This document shows, piece after piece, positions 1-6,690 of a stretch of DNA of 9,737 nt. The position numbers and the translations under genes were made by a program. The DNA comes from Prevotella sp. UBA2755. Its GTDB lineage: Bacteria > Bacteroidota > Bacteroidia > Bacteroidales > Bacteroidaceae. Location of the stretch: NCBI GenBank assembly GCA_002353225.1, contig DEJF01000031.1, forward strand, positions 484 through 10,220, in the 5' to 3' direction. The notes under the pieces were generated by a model. That model was given only the letters and a program-made list of their open reading frames with translations, did not search any database and was not told where the DNA came from. Position 1 is the first letter of the stretch. Each line of letters begins with the position of its first letter.

Positions 1-1661
1 CCCTTGAAGCCCTGTTTCTCCAGTTGCTCCACACTGATCGTCTTACCCACGATGACATCCGTCTGGAAATGAACACCCATCTTAGCGAGGTTCTCAATCT
101 CCACGTCCACAATCTTATTGGGCAGACGGAACTCAGGAATACCATATTTCAATACACCACCAATCTCATGCAGTGCCTCGAACACATAGACATCGTAACC
201 CTTCTTCACCATGTCGCCAGCGAATGACAGTCCTGCAGGGCCAGAACCAACGACGGCAATCTTGATGCCATTGGAAGGAGCAATCTCTGGCAGACTGATG
301 TTGCCACTCTCACGTTCATAATCGGCAGCGAAGCGCTCCAGATAACCGATAGCCACGGCAGGCTCGTTCATCTTCAGGTGGATACACTTGCTCTCACATT
401 GTTTCTCCTGTGGGCAAACACGTCCACAGACAGCAGGCAGTGCGGAGGTAGTCTTCAGCACCTTGGCAGCGGCGAGGAACTGTCCACGCTCGATATTCTT
501 GATGAAAGAAGGAATATTGATATTTACAGGACATCCCTCCACACAAGTCGGTTTCGCACAGTCAAGGCAACGTTTTGCCTCTTTCATTGCCATCTCCTTG
601 GTCAGTCCGATGTTCACCTCCTCCGTACGAGTCGTGGCACGATAGACCGGATCCAGTTCCGGCATGACGACACGCTCGATGGCAGTACGCTCTTTCGGTT
701 TCATGCTCTTGCGGAGTTCCTCGCGCCATGGAGCGTTTCGGTCGGTGAGGACTTCGATGGGGTCGGTGGTTTCTTTTGTTTCTATAGTGTCTATAGTTCC
801 GATAGTACCTATGGTATCTATAGTGCTTTCGGAGGATAGATGCTCCTCATAATGCTCTAACTCCTCTTGCTCGGCACGCTTGAAGGTTCCCATGCGCTTG
901 AACATCTCGTCCCAGTCAACCAAAGCACCGTCGAACTCAGGACCGTCAATGCAGACAAACTTCGTCTTGCCACCAATCGTCAGACGACAAGCACCGCACA
1001 TACCCGTACCATCAACCATGATGGTGTTAAGGCTCACCTCACAAGGGATATTGTATTTCTGCGCTGTCAAGTTGGAGAACTTCATCATGATAGGAGGACC
1101 AATGGCAAATACCTTATCAACGTGTGGCTCCTGCTGGATGAATTTCTCAATACCAACAGTCACTACGCCCTTCTCGCCATAACTACCGTCATCCGTCATG
1201 ATGATGACCTCGTCAGATGACTCACGGACCTTGTCCTCCAGAATGATGAGGTCTTTGGAACGACCAGCCATCACAGAGAGCACACGGTTGCCAGCAGCCT
1301 TCAGAGCCTGAATGATAGGCAGCATAGGTGCAACACCCAGTCCACCGCCGGCACATACTACCGTACCATATTTCTCGATATGGGTAGGATTACCCAGAGG
1401 TCCTACGACGTCAGCGACAAAGTCACCCACATTCAAGGCGCACAACTTCTTAGATGACAGTCCGACCATCTGCACTACCAGTGTGATGGTACCTTTGTCG
1501 ATATCAGCACCTGCAATGGTCAGTGGCATACGCTCACCCTTCTTGTCAACACGTACGATGACGAAGTTACCAGCCTTACGACTCTTGGCAATCAGCGGAG
1601 CCTCTATCTCAAAGAGAAATACTTTCTCGGAGAATTGCTCCTTCTTGATAATCTTATTCAT
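1..1661 (-). CDS. Fused NfnA/PyrK-like and GltD/NfnB-like iron-sulfur flavoprotein (3' end outside window)
   Basis: The frame is open from the ATG at 1659-1661 to the left edge (553 codons). Residues 1 to about 262 form an FNR-like electron-transfer module. It has an ERMPLTIAG-type flavin motif, a glycine-rich NAD motif (CAGGGLGVAP), and a [2Fe-2S] region with C222, C225 and C237 plus D217. D217 matches the Asp-Cys3 ligation known for archaeal sulfide dehydrogenase and NfnA. A linker of about 45 residues (263-307) follows. The GltD-like module then has C365/C368/C373/C377 and C412/C416/C422/C426 for two [4Fe-4S] clusters, and GSGPAG at 472-477 for FAD. Bacteroidota homologues are usually named bifunctional dihydroorotate dehydrogenase B NAD-binding subunit/NADPH-dependent glutamate synthase. 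NADH-ferredoxin:NADP+ transhydrogenation is my inference. It starts 28 bases after serS with no visible promoter, so co-transcription with serS is likely. Confidence 0.9.
   Translation of the reverse strand, partial: MNKIIKKEQFSEKVFLFEIEAPLIAKSRKAGNFVIVRVDKKGERMPLTIAGADIDKGTITLVVQMVGLSSKKLCALNVGDFVADVVGPLGNPTHIEKYGTVVCAGGGLGVAPMLPIIQALKAAGNRVLSVMAGRSKDLIILEDKVRESSDEVIIMTDDGSYGEKGVVTVGIEKFIQQEPHVDKVFAIGPPIMMKFSNLTAQKYNIPCEVSLNTIMVDGTGMCGACRLTIGGKTKFVCIDGPEFDGALVDWDEMFKRMGTFKRAEQEELEHYEEHLSSESTIDTIGTIGTIDTIETKETTDPIEVLTDRNAPWREELRKSMKPKERTAIERVVMPELDPVYRATTRTEEVNIGLTKEMAMKEAKRCLDCAKPTCVEGCPVNINIPSFIKNIERGQFLAAAKVLKTTSALPAVCGRVCPQEKQCESKCIHLKMNEPAVAIGYLERFAADYERESGNISLPEIAPSNGIKIAVVGSGPAGLSFAGDMVKKGYDVYVFEALHEIGGVLKYGIPEFRLPNKIVDVEIENLAKMGVHFQTDVIVGKTISVEQLEKQGFK
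781..825 (-). repeat. Five 9-bp tandem units coding the inter-domain linker
   Basis: Five imperfect 9-bp units (781-789, 790-798, 799-807, 808-816, 817-825; plus-strand consensus tctatagtg) lie in frame within the fused flavoprotein gene. On the minus strand each encodes Thr-Ile plus Asp or Gly, giving a Thr-Ile-rich stretch at residues 280-293. They fall in the linker between the [2Fe-2S] module and the GltD-like module, so changes in copy number would keep the frame. Confidence 0.8.
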
Positions 1662-1689
1662 AGTTCAGTATTTGTTTATTCGTGTTTGT

Positions 1690-3006
1690 TTAGTCAATCA
1701 TCTCAAAACCAGTGTAAGGTACCAAGGCTGCTGGAATCTTGATACCATTCTCTGTCTGGTTGTTCTCCAGGATTGCAGCAACAATACGTGGCAGTGCCAG
1801 TGCAGAACCGTTCAGCGTATGACACAACTCAATCTTCTTGTTGTCGGCACGACGATAACGGCACTTCAGACGGTTAGCCTGATAGGTGTCGAAGTTAGAT
1901 ACTGACGACACCTCCAGCCAGCGTTTCTGAGCCTCGGAGAACACCTCAAAGTCATAGCAGATAGAAGAGGTGAACGACTGGTCACCACCACAGAGCAACA
2001 GGATGCGGTAGGGGAGTTCCAACTTCTTCAGCAGTCCCTCCACATGCTCCAGCATCTCCTTATGGCTCTCCTTGGAGTGCTCAGGTTTGTCGATGCGTAC
2101 GATCTCAATCTTAGAGAACTCATGCAGACGGTTCAGCCCACGCACATCCTTACCATAGGAACCTGCCTCACGACGGAAGCACTCTGTGTATGCGCAGTTC
2201 TTAATCGGCAACTGAGCCTCGTCGAGGATCACGTCACGATAGATGTTGGTCACGGGAACCTCTGCGGTAGGGATGAGATAGAAATCATCCACCTCACAGT
2301 GGTACATCTGTCCCTCTTTGTCAGGCAACTGACCAGTGCCATAGCCAGAGGCGGCATTCACTACCGTTGGTGGCATGATCTCCGTATAACCACTCTTACG
2401 AGCCTCGTCGAGGAAGAAGTTGATGAGGGCGCGTTGCAACTGGGCACCTTTTCCGATATAAACAGGGAATCCGGCACCAGTAATCTTCACACCCAGGTCG
2501 AAGTCGATGAGGTTGTATTTCTTAGCGAGTTCCCAGTGAGGCAGTTTTGCTGTGGGAATCTCAGGATTAGCCTTCCAGTTGCCAACGGTATCCGTACCGT
2601 CACATTCTTTCTGGTTGCTCTTCACCACATGGTTGTCCTCAGCGGTAGCACCCTCAGGAACCTCGTCGTAAGGAATATTCGGAATCTGACAGAGCAGACG
2701 AGTCATCTCTTCCTGTGCCTCATTCATGGTATCTTCCAACTGCTTGTTGGCTTCCTTCATCTTAGACACACTCTCCTTGATGGCATCTGCCTCGTCGCGT
2801 TTTCCTTCTTTCATCAGACCGCCAATCTGAGCGGCGAGTTTCTTTGCCTCGCTCAAGTTTGCGTCTAATCTCTGCTGCGCCTCACGACGGCGCTTGTCAA
2901 CGGCAAGTACTTCGTCGATAGCCTCTTTAGCACCCTTAAAATGTTTCTTTTCCAGTCCGCGGATGACGCGGTCAGTTTCCTCAGTAATGAGTTTTAATGT
3001 AAGCAT
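1690..3006 (-). CDS. serS: Seryl-tRNA synthetase
   Basis: This class II synthetase charges tRNA-Ser, and tRNA-Sec where present, with serine in the cytosol. The 438-residue length is normal for the bacterial family. Residues of about 25-105 form the charged, heptad-like N-terminal coiled-coil arm that grips the tRNA long variable arm. The catalytic core follows: PTAEVPVTN at 246-254 for serine binding, motif 2 ECFRREAGSYGKDVRGLNR at 275-293, SSVSNFDTYQANR at 367-379, and motif 3 GSALALPRIVAAILENNQ at 400-417. The start at 3004-3006 gives the expected MLTLKLI N-terminus. A promoter-like element lies about 40 bases upstream. prmA ends 87 bases upstream on the same strand, and the fused flavoprotein gene follows after 28 bases. 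The gene looks intact. Confidence 0.97.
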   Translation of the reverse strand: MLTLKLITEETDRVIRGLEKKHFKGAKEAIDEVLAVDKRRREAQQRLDANLSEAKKLAAQIGGLMKEGKRDEADAIKESVSKMKEANKQLEDTMNEAQEEMTRLLCQIPNIPYDEVPEGATAEDNHVVKSNQKECDGTDTVGNWKANPEIPTAKLPHWELAKKYNLIDFDLGVKITGAGFPVYIGKGAQLQRALINFFLDEARKSGYTEIMPPTVVNAASGYGTGQLPDKEGQMYHCEVDDFYLIPTAEVPVTNIYRDVILDEAQLPIKNCAYTECFRREAGSYGKDVRGLNRLHEFSKIEIVRIDKPEHSKESHKEMLEHVEGLLKKLELPYRILLLCGGDQSFTSSICYDFEVFSEAQKRWLEVSSVSNFDTYQANRLKCRYRRADNKKIELCHTLNGSALALPRIVAAILENNQTENGIKIPAALVPYTGFEMID

Positions 3007-3046
3007 AATTATGTCTTAATTTAATGATTATTCGAATAAAACGGTG

Positions 3047-3079
3047 CAAAGGTACAAAATAATTATGAACTGCGGAAAA
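3047..3079 (-). promoter_or_regulatory. Bacteroidota-type promoter for serS
   Basis: On the minus strand, TACCTTTG (3047-3054) matches the TAnnTTTG -7 box. A TTTT (3076-3079) stands 21 bases upstream at the -33 position. The element lies in the prmA-serS gap, and transcription would start roughly 35 bases before the serS ATG. The -33 box is imperfect (TTTT rather than TTTG). Confidence 0.6.
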
Positions 3080-3093
3080 GTTTTAATAATTAA

Positions 3094-3948
3094 TTATGTA
3101 CGCATGATTATAGAAGCCCAATGATTGTCCTCCCGCTGACTTACCAGTTTGAGTCCCAGTTCCTGTCCTTTTGCCTCCAACAAGGGGATGTCCTCCGTGT
3201 AGAATCCGCTCATGATGAGAGTGGCATTCTTTGCCATTACCTGTCGGAAGCGTTCCATATCCTGCAACAGGATATTGCGGTTGATGTTCGCCACTACATA
3301 GTCGAAACGCTCGCTGATGGAGTCGAGTAGGGAAGCGTCTCCGCAGAGGATGGTCATGTGATGATCTACTTGATTAATAACGGCATTATGACGAGTATTG
3401 TCAGAACTCCATTCGTCTATGTCATAAGCGGTTACACTTTCTGCTCCAAGTTTTAGTGCGGCTATTCCCAAGATACCAGTTCCACATCCAGCATCGAGTA
3501 ATTTCTTTCCTTTGAGAGGTTCCGCCAGCAAGATTGAGCAAATCATTCGTGTCGTCTCATGCGTACCTGTTCCGAAAGCGAGGTGAGCATCGATTTCAAT
3601 GGACAATGGGCACCCTTGACTATCTGGCAGATGTCGTCCGTCATGTATCACCATCTTGCCGTCATCGATGATGATAGGTTCAAACCCCTCCTGTTCCCAT
3701 TGCTCGTTCCAGTCTTTGTCCTCGGCTTCAGTCACATTATATAATATATGTGTACCCTCCATAGGGAAATACTGAATCGTCTGGTCGAGTGATTCCTGGT
3801 CGAAGAGCACTTGTTGGACATACCCCTTCAGTCCCTCCTCTGTTTCCTCAAAGGTCTCGAAACCTACCTCACCAGACATTGCCGCAAGGATGTCACGAGC
3901 ATCCTGTGTGACTGGCTGAATCTTGAAAATAACCTCGTAATACTTCAT
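3094..3948 (-). CDS. prmA: Ribosomal protein L11 methyltransferase
   Basis: A SAM-dependent methyltransferase that trimethylates lysines and the N-terminus of ribosomal protein L11. The 284 residues fit the Bacteroidota form. The N-terminal substrate-recognition domain (about 1-75) is followed by the DWNEQWEQEGFEPI segment (79-92), LAFGTGTHETTRM (123-135), SAM motif I LLDAGCGTGILGIAALKLGA (150-169), the acidic residues of AYDID (174-178), and VVANINRNILL (218-228), the family's equivalent of the NPPY-type catalytic-loop region. The start at 3946-3948 gives MKYYEVIF, typical of the family. It is the first gene of the minus-strand block, divergent from the Tyr/Trp-rich protein gene. The reading frame is intact. 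Confidence 0.95.
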   Translation of the reverse strand: MKYYEVIFKIQPVTQDARDILAAMSGEVGFETFEETEEGLKGYVQQVLFDQESLDQTIQYFPMEGTHILYNVTEAEDKDWNEQWEQEGFEPIIIDDGKMVIHDGRHLPDSQGCPLSIEIDAHLAFGTGTHETTRMICSILLAEPLKGKKLLDAGCGTGILGIAALKLGAESVTAYDIDEWSSDNTRHNAVINQVDHHMTILCGDASLLDSISERFDYVVANINRNILLQDMERFRQVMAKNATLIMSGFYTEDIPLLEAKGQELGLKLVSQREDNHWASIIMRT

Positions 3949-3968
3949 TGTATGTTAAAAATTAAGTG

Positions 3969-3976
3969 CAAAATTA
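3969..3976 (-). promoter_or_regulatory. -7 box candidate for prmA
   Basis: On the minus strand, TAATTTTG followed by CAC fits TAnnTTTG and sits about 20 bases before the prmA ATG. No good TTTG box stands at the expected -33 distance; only T-runs are present. This leaves a very short leader. Confidence 0.45.
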
Positions 3977-3980
3977 CAAA

Positions 3981-4023
3981 AATTAGGGAAAAACCTACCT
4001 CTGTTTAGGGTTTTTCCTTAATT
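3981..4023. repeat. 15-bp inverted repeat between divergent promoters
   Basis: The left arm 3981-3995 (AATTAGGGAAAAACC) pairs with the right arm 4009-4023 (GGTTTTTCCTTAATT) through 14 Watson-Crick pairs and one G-T pair, around a 13-base loop. It lies upstream of the putative start points of both prmA and the divergent gene, so it is not an obvious terminator. It could be an operator, or AT-rich DNA that is symmetrical because of the facing promoters. Confidence 0.55.
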
Positions 4024-4049
4024 TTGCAGTGAAAATCGTTGTAATTTTG
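4019..4049 (+). promoter_or_regulatory. Two TAATTTTG -7 boxes before the Tyr/Trp-rich gene
   Basis: TAATTTTGCA occurs at 4019-4028 and again at 4042-4051. Both fit the TAnnTTTG box. The second lies 17 bases before the first ATG of the downstream gene and is the better placed. The 11-mer GTAATTTTGCA at 4041-4051 is the exact inverse of 3968-3978, the prmA -7 region. No clean TTTG is seen at -33 for either box. Confidence 0.5.
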
Positions 4050-4066
4050 CAACGTGAAACTATAAA

Positions 4067-4900
4067 ATGATGGAAATGAATATGAAAAAGTTAGTTCTAC
4101 TCTCAGTCCTCTTTGGAGCCATGCCTATCACCATGATGGCACAGGACGACGATCTCTACTTTGTTCCGACGAAGGAGAACGTGGCTAAGGAAGCCGAGAA
4201 GTATGGGATGCCTACCGATACTTATTATGCGGGCAGTACACGTAGCGCTGACGAATACAACCGCCGTGCGTGGAGCCGTGTCGCCCCGATAGACTCAGCG
4301 GGCAATGATATCATCGACTTCTCTGCGGAGCGTGGGGTCTATCCCGACTCTGCTTATGATGAGGTTCAAGACTATAAGTACACCCGTCGTATGAGTCGTT
4401 TCGACGACTACAGTCCCAGTGTGGCTTATTGGGAAGGCTATCGTGATGGCCGTTGGTCTTCTCCATGGTATTACAGCAGTTACTACAGCTGGTATGATCC
4501 CTGGTATTACGATCCCTGGTACTATGACACCTATTGGGGATGGCATTCTCCTTATTACTATTCTACATGGTATTCTCCCTGGCGTTATCATTATGGTTGG
4601 TATGGTCCGCGTTATTACGGCTGGTATGGTCCTCGTTACTACAGTTACAGAGGCGGCAGTGGTGCCCGTTGGAGCCGAGCCGGTTATTCTCATCACCGCT
4701 ATTCTGGTGCTAACCATCGTTATTCCAATGGTTCACGCAGTTACGGTACCCGCACCTATTCCAACCACAACTATGGTTCGAACCGTTCTTTCGGTACCTC
4801 TCGCAGCGGTGGTGCTTCCTTTGGAGGCGGCAGCCGTGGAGGTGGCTTCGGTGGAGGACGCTCTAGCGGTGGAGGACACTCTTATGGAGGAAGGAGATAG
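4067..4900 (+). CDS. Secreted Tyr/Trp-rich protein with Gly/Ser/Arg tail, function unknown
   Basis: I do not recognise a characterised function. The ATGs at 4067, 4070, 4076 and 4082 are in frame. The last gives a cleaner MKKLVLL signal peptide and may be the true start; numbering here is from 4067. The signal peptide ends near AMPITMMAQ (18-26). Residues 27-112 are acidic and charged. Residues 115-195 contain 26 Tyr and 12 Trp in 81 positions, with short tandem units (DPWYY twice near 144-153, GWYGPRYY at 177-184 and 185-192). Residues 196-277 are rich in Gly, Ser, Arg and His, ending in FGGG/SGGG-type repeats and GGRR. The composition suggests an extracytoplasmic, possibly surface or self-associating protein; that is inference. 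The barrel pseudogene begins 33 bases downstream and is probably in the same transcript. Confidence 0.8.
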   Translation: MMEMNMKKLVLLSVLFGAMPITMMAQDDDLYFVPTKENVAKEAEKYGMPTDTYYAGSTRSADEYNRRAWSRVAPIDSAGNDIIDFSAERGVYPDSAYDEVQDYKYTRRMSRFDDYSPSVAYWEGYRDGRWSSPWYYSSYYSWYDPWYYDPWYYDTYWGWHSPYYYSTWYSPWRYHYGWYGPRYYGWYGPRYYSYRGGSGARWSRAGYSHHRYSGANHRYSNGSRSYGTRTYSNHNYGSNRSFGTSRSGGASFGGGSRGGGFGGGRSSGGGHSYGGRR

Positions 4901-4932
4901 TTGGGTAGTTGAAAGTTTAGAGTTTAGAGATA

Positions 4933-6546
4933 ATGATTATGAAGAAGATATATTTATTCGCTGCTGCAGCTATGACGGCAATGCAGCTACAGGCACAGCC
5001 GGCAACCCAAGACACTTATGTGGGAGCTGCTCTTGCCACAGAGGATTTGAATGGTACGGCTCGTTATGTCGGAATGGGTGGTGCGATGGATGCACTGGGT
5101 GCTGAGATCTCTACGATGGGCAGCAACCCTGCTGGCATCGGTCTCTTCCGCAAGGGACAGGTTTCCGCGACCATGAGTGTGAATGTGCAGGAGGACGGCA
5201 AGTCGTTCCAGGACGGTAGCAAGATGCATGTGTCTTTCGACCAGATTGGTATCGTGTTTGCAGGTCGTACTGGTAAGACGAGTTACCTGAACTTCGGTTT
5301 CAACTTCCGTAAGAACCGTAACTTCAACCATGTGCTCGCCATGGAGAATATGGCACTGAATGGTTCTTCACAGAATCTTCAGACTGTCGTTAAGGACATT
5401 GCAGGGCTTTCCGACACCCCTGCATGGTCACAACTCGACGACTTGTATTATCGGCAATATGCTTTACGATGAGAAAGTACGGAGCATGATATATAGTTAT
5501 GAAGGTGATGACCTACGACTTCAGTCGTGCGAATACCGGTTATATCGGTGAGTTCGACTTCAATATCAGTGGTAACATCAAGAACCGCCTGTACTTAGGA
5601 TTGACCGTGGGTGTTCATTCCGTACGTTATAAGAACTACAGTGAGTATAATGAATTCCTCAGCGGCGAGTCTTACGATAATGTGCTGGTATGCGATAACC
5701 ATAAGATCACGGGGTCTGGCTTCAACATCAAGGCTGGTCTGATCTTCCGTCCTATCGAGGAGTCTCCTTTCCGTATCGGTGTATCTGTTGCCACGCCAAC
5801 CTTCTATCGCCTGACAACAGAGAACTACACTGATCTTCCTCCTTCGTCGTTATAAGAATGATCAGGATCAAACTGTTACCACCCGTGACCGTTCCTCTGC
5901 CAAGGAGGACTTCCGTTTCAACACCCCTTGGAAGTTCGGATTGAGTCTGGGTCATACCGTAGGCGACTACCTCGCACTCGGTGCTGTCTATGAGTATTCC
6001 GACTATGGTGCTTGTGATATGCGGACCGTTGATGGTCGTTATTACGATGGGTACTGTAGTGACACCTATTACTGACGGAGCAGTTCCACGGACAATGTGA
6101 TGAAGCGTCATACCGAGAACACACTGAGAGGTGTTTCCACCCTCAAGTTCGGTGCTGAGTATAAGATTGACAAGAACGTTGCCGTTCGTCTCGGTTATAA
6201 CTACGTATCTCCGATGTATAAGGAAAGTGGTGTCCGTGACCAGACGCTGGAGTCACCGGGTGTCTACTATGCGTCTACTACGCACTATGTCAACTGGAAG
6301 GACACGCATCGCATCACGGCAGGTGTTGGTTTCTCTTTCGACAAGTTCCGTCTTGACCTCGCTTATCAGTACAGCATGCGTAAGGGTGATTTCTATCCCT
6401 TCATGAAAGACCTCAGTGCTACTGTCGATCTCTATGATGAAAATGGTGTTAAGACAGGACCCTTTACCGAGAGCAACAGTTGCTCATCAGTCAATGTCAA
6501 GGACAATCGTCATCAGATTCAGGCATCACTGACCTACACCTTCTGA
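4933..6546 (+). pseudogene. OmpP1/FadL-type outer-membrane barrel protein, frameshifted
   Basis: Joined across frames, the region encodes a near full-length barrel protein of about 538 codons. It has a signal peptide (MKKIYLF...LQAQ), the conserved N-terminal block GTARYVGMGGAMDALGAEIS with SNPAGIGLFR (residues 41-73), and a terminal strand ending ...ASLTYTF with C-terminal Phe. Frame 1 runs to about 5448, then closes at 5470-5472. Homology continues in frame 2 (IIGNMLYDEK...YEGDD), moves to frame 3 near 5512 (YDFSRANTGYIGEFDFN...), and returns to frame 1 near 5842 (RRYKNDQDQ...). A TGA at 6073-6075 interrupts frame 1 before the last part (6076-6546). Relatives are annotated as OMPP1/FadL/TodX transporters or hemin receptors. 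The other genes in the window are intact, so real decay is likely, though sequencing indels are possible. The in-frame start is 4933, or 4939 (MKK). Confidence 0.85.
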
Positions 6547-6563
6547 TAGAAAAGATAAAAAAG

Positions 6564-6608
6564 AAAAGTACGTTCTGTCAAATCCTTTTTGACAGAACGT
6601 GCTTTTTT
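6564..6608. terminator. Strong rho-independent terminator after the barrel pseudogene
   Basis: A perfect 13-bp stem (6570-6582 with 6588-6600; core ACGTTCTGTCAAA) has a 5-base loop TCCTT. AAAAGT (6564-6569) pairs with GCTTTT (6601-6606), including one G-T pair, and extends the stem to 19 pairs. It ends in a T6 run (6603-6608), with an A-rich stretch on the other side. It would end the transcript of the Tyr/Trp-rich gene and the barrel pseudogene and shield the next promoter. Confidence 0.9.
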
Positions 6609-6652
6609 GTGATTATTTCTTGTTTCTTGTTCCATTTTCCATATTTATTTAG

Positions 6653-6660
6653 TATCTTTG
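6653..6660 (+). promoter_or_regulatory. TAnnTTTG -7 box for the repeat-containing secreted protein
   Basis: TATCTTTG matches the Bacteroidota -7 consensus. It lies 30 bases before the ATG at 6691, just after the preceding terminator. The -33 region holds only a weak match (TTGT at 6627-6630, 22 bases upstream). Confidence 0.65.
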
Positions 6661-6690
6661 CCAACAGTATAAACTAAAACAGACAAGCAA

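Noticed and set aside
378..839. Plus-strand open frame of 153 codons, and others opposite the left-edge gene
   Set aside because: It lies antisense to the fused flavoprotein, whose minus-strand frame carries all recognisable motifs; the plus-strand product resembles nothing.
2044..2868. Plus-strand open frame of 274 codons
   Set aside because: It is antisense to serS, whose minus-strand translation has every class II motif. It is a shadow frame.
4419..5105. Plus-strand open frame of 228 codons overlapping the Tyr/Trp-rich gene
   Set aside because: It is an out-of-frame shadow with a low-complexity Ile/Val/Thr product. The in-frame gene has a signal peptide and a promoter.
6073..6075. In-frame TGA as a selenocysteine codon in the barrel gene
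   Set aside because: The gene has three other frame lesions, the family has no redox-active residue there, and no SECIS-like hairpin is evident just after it.
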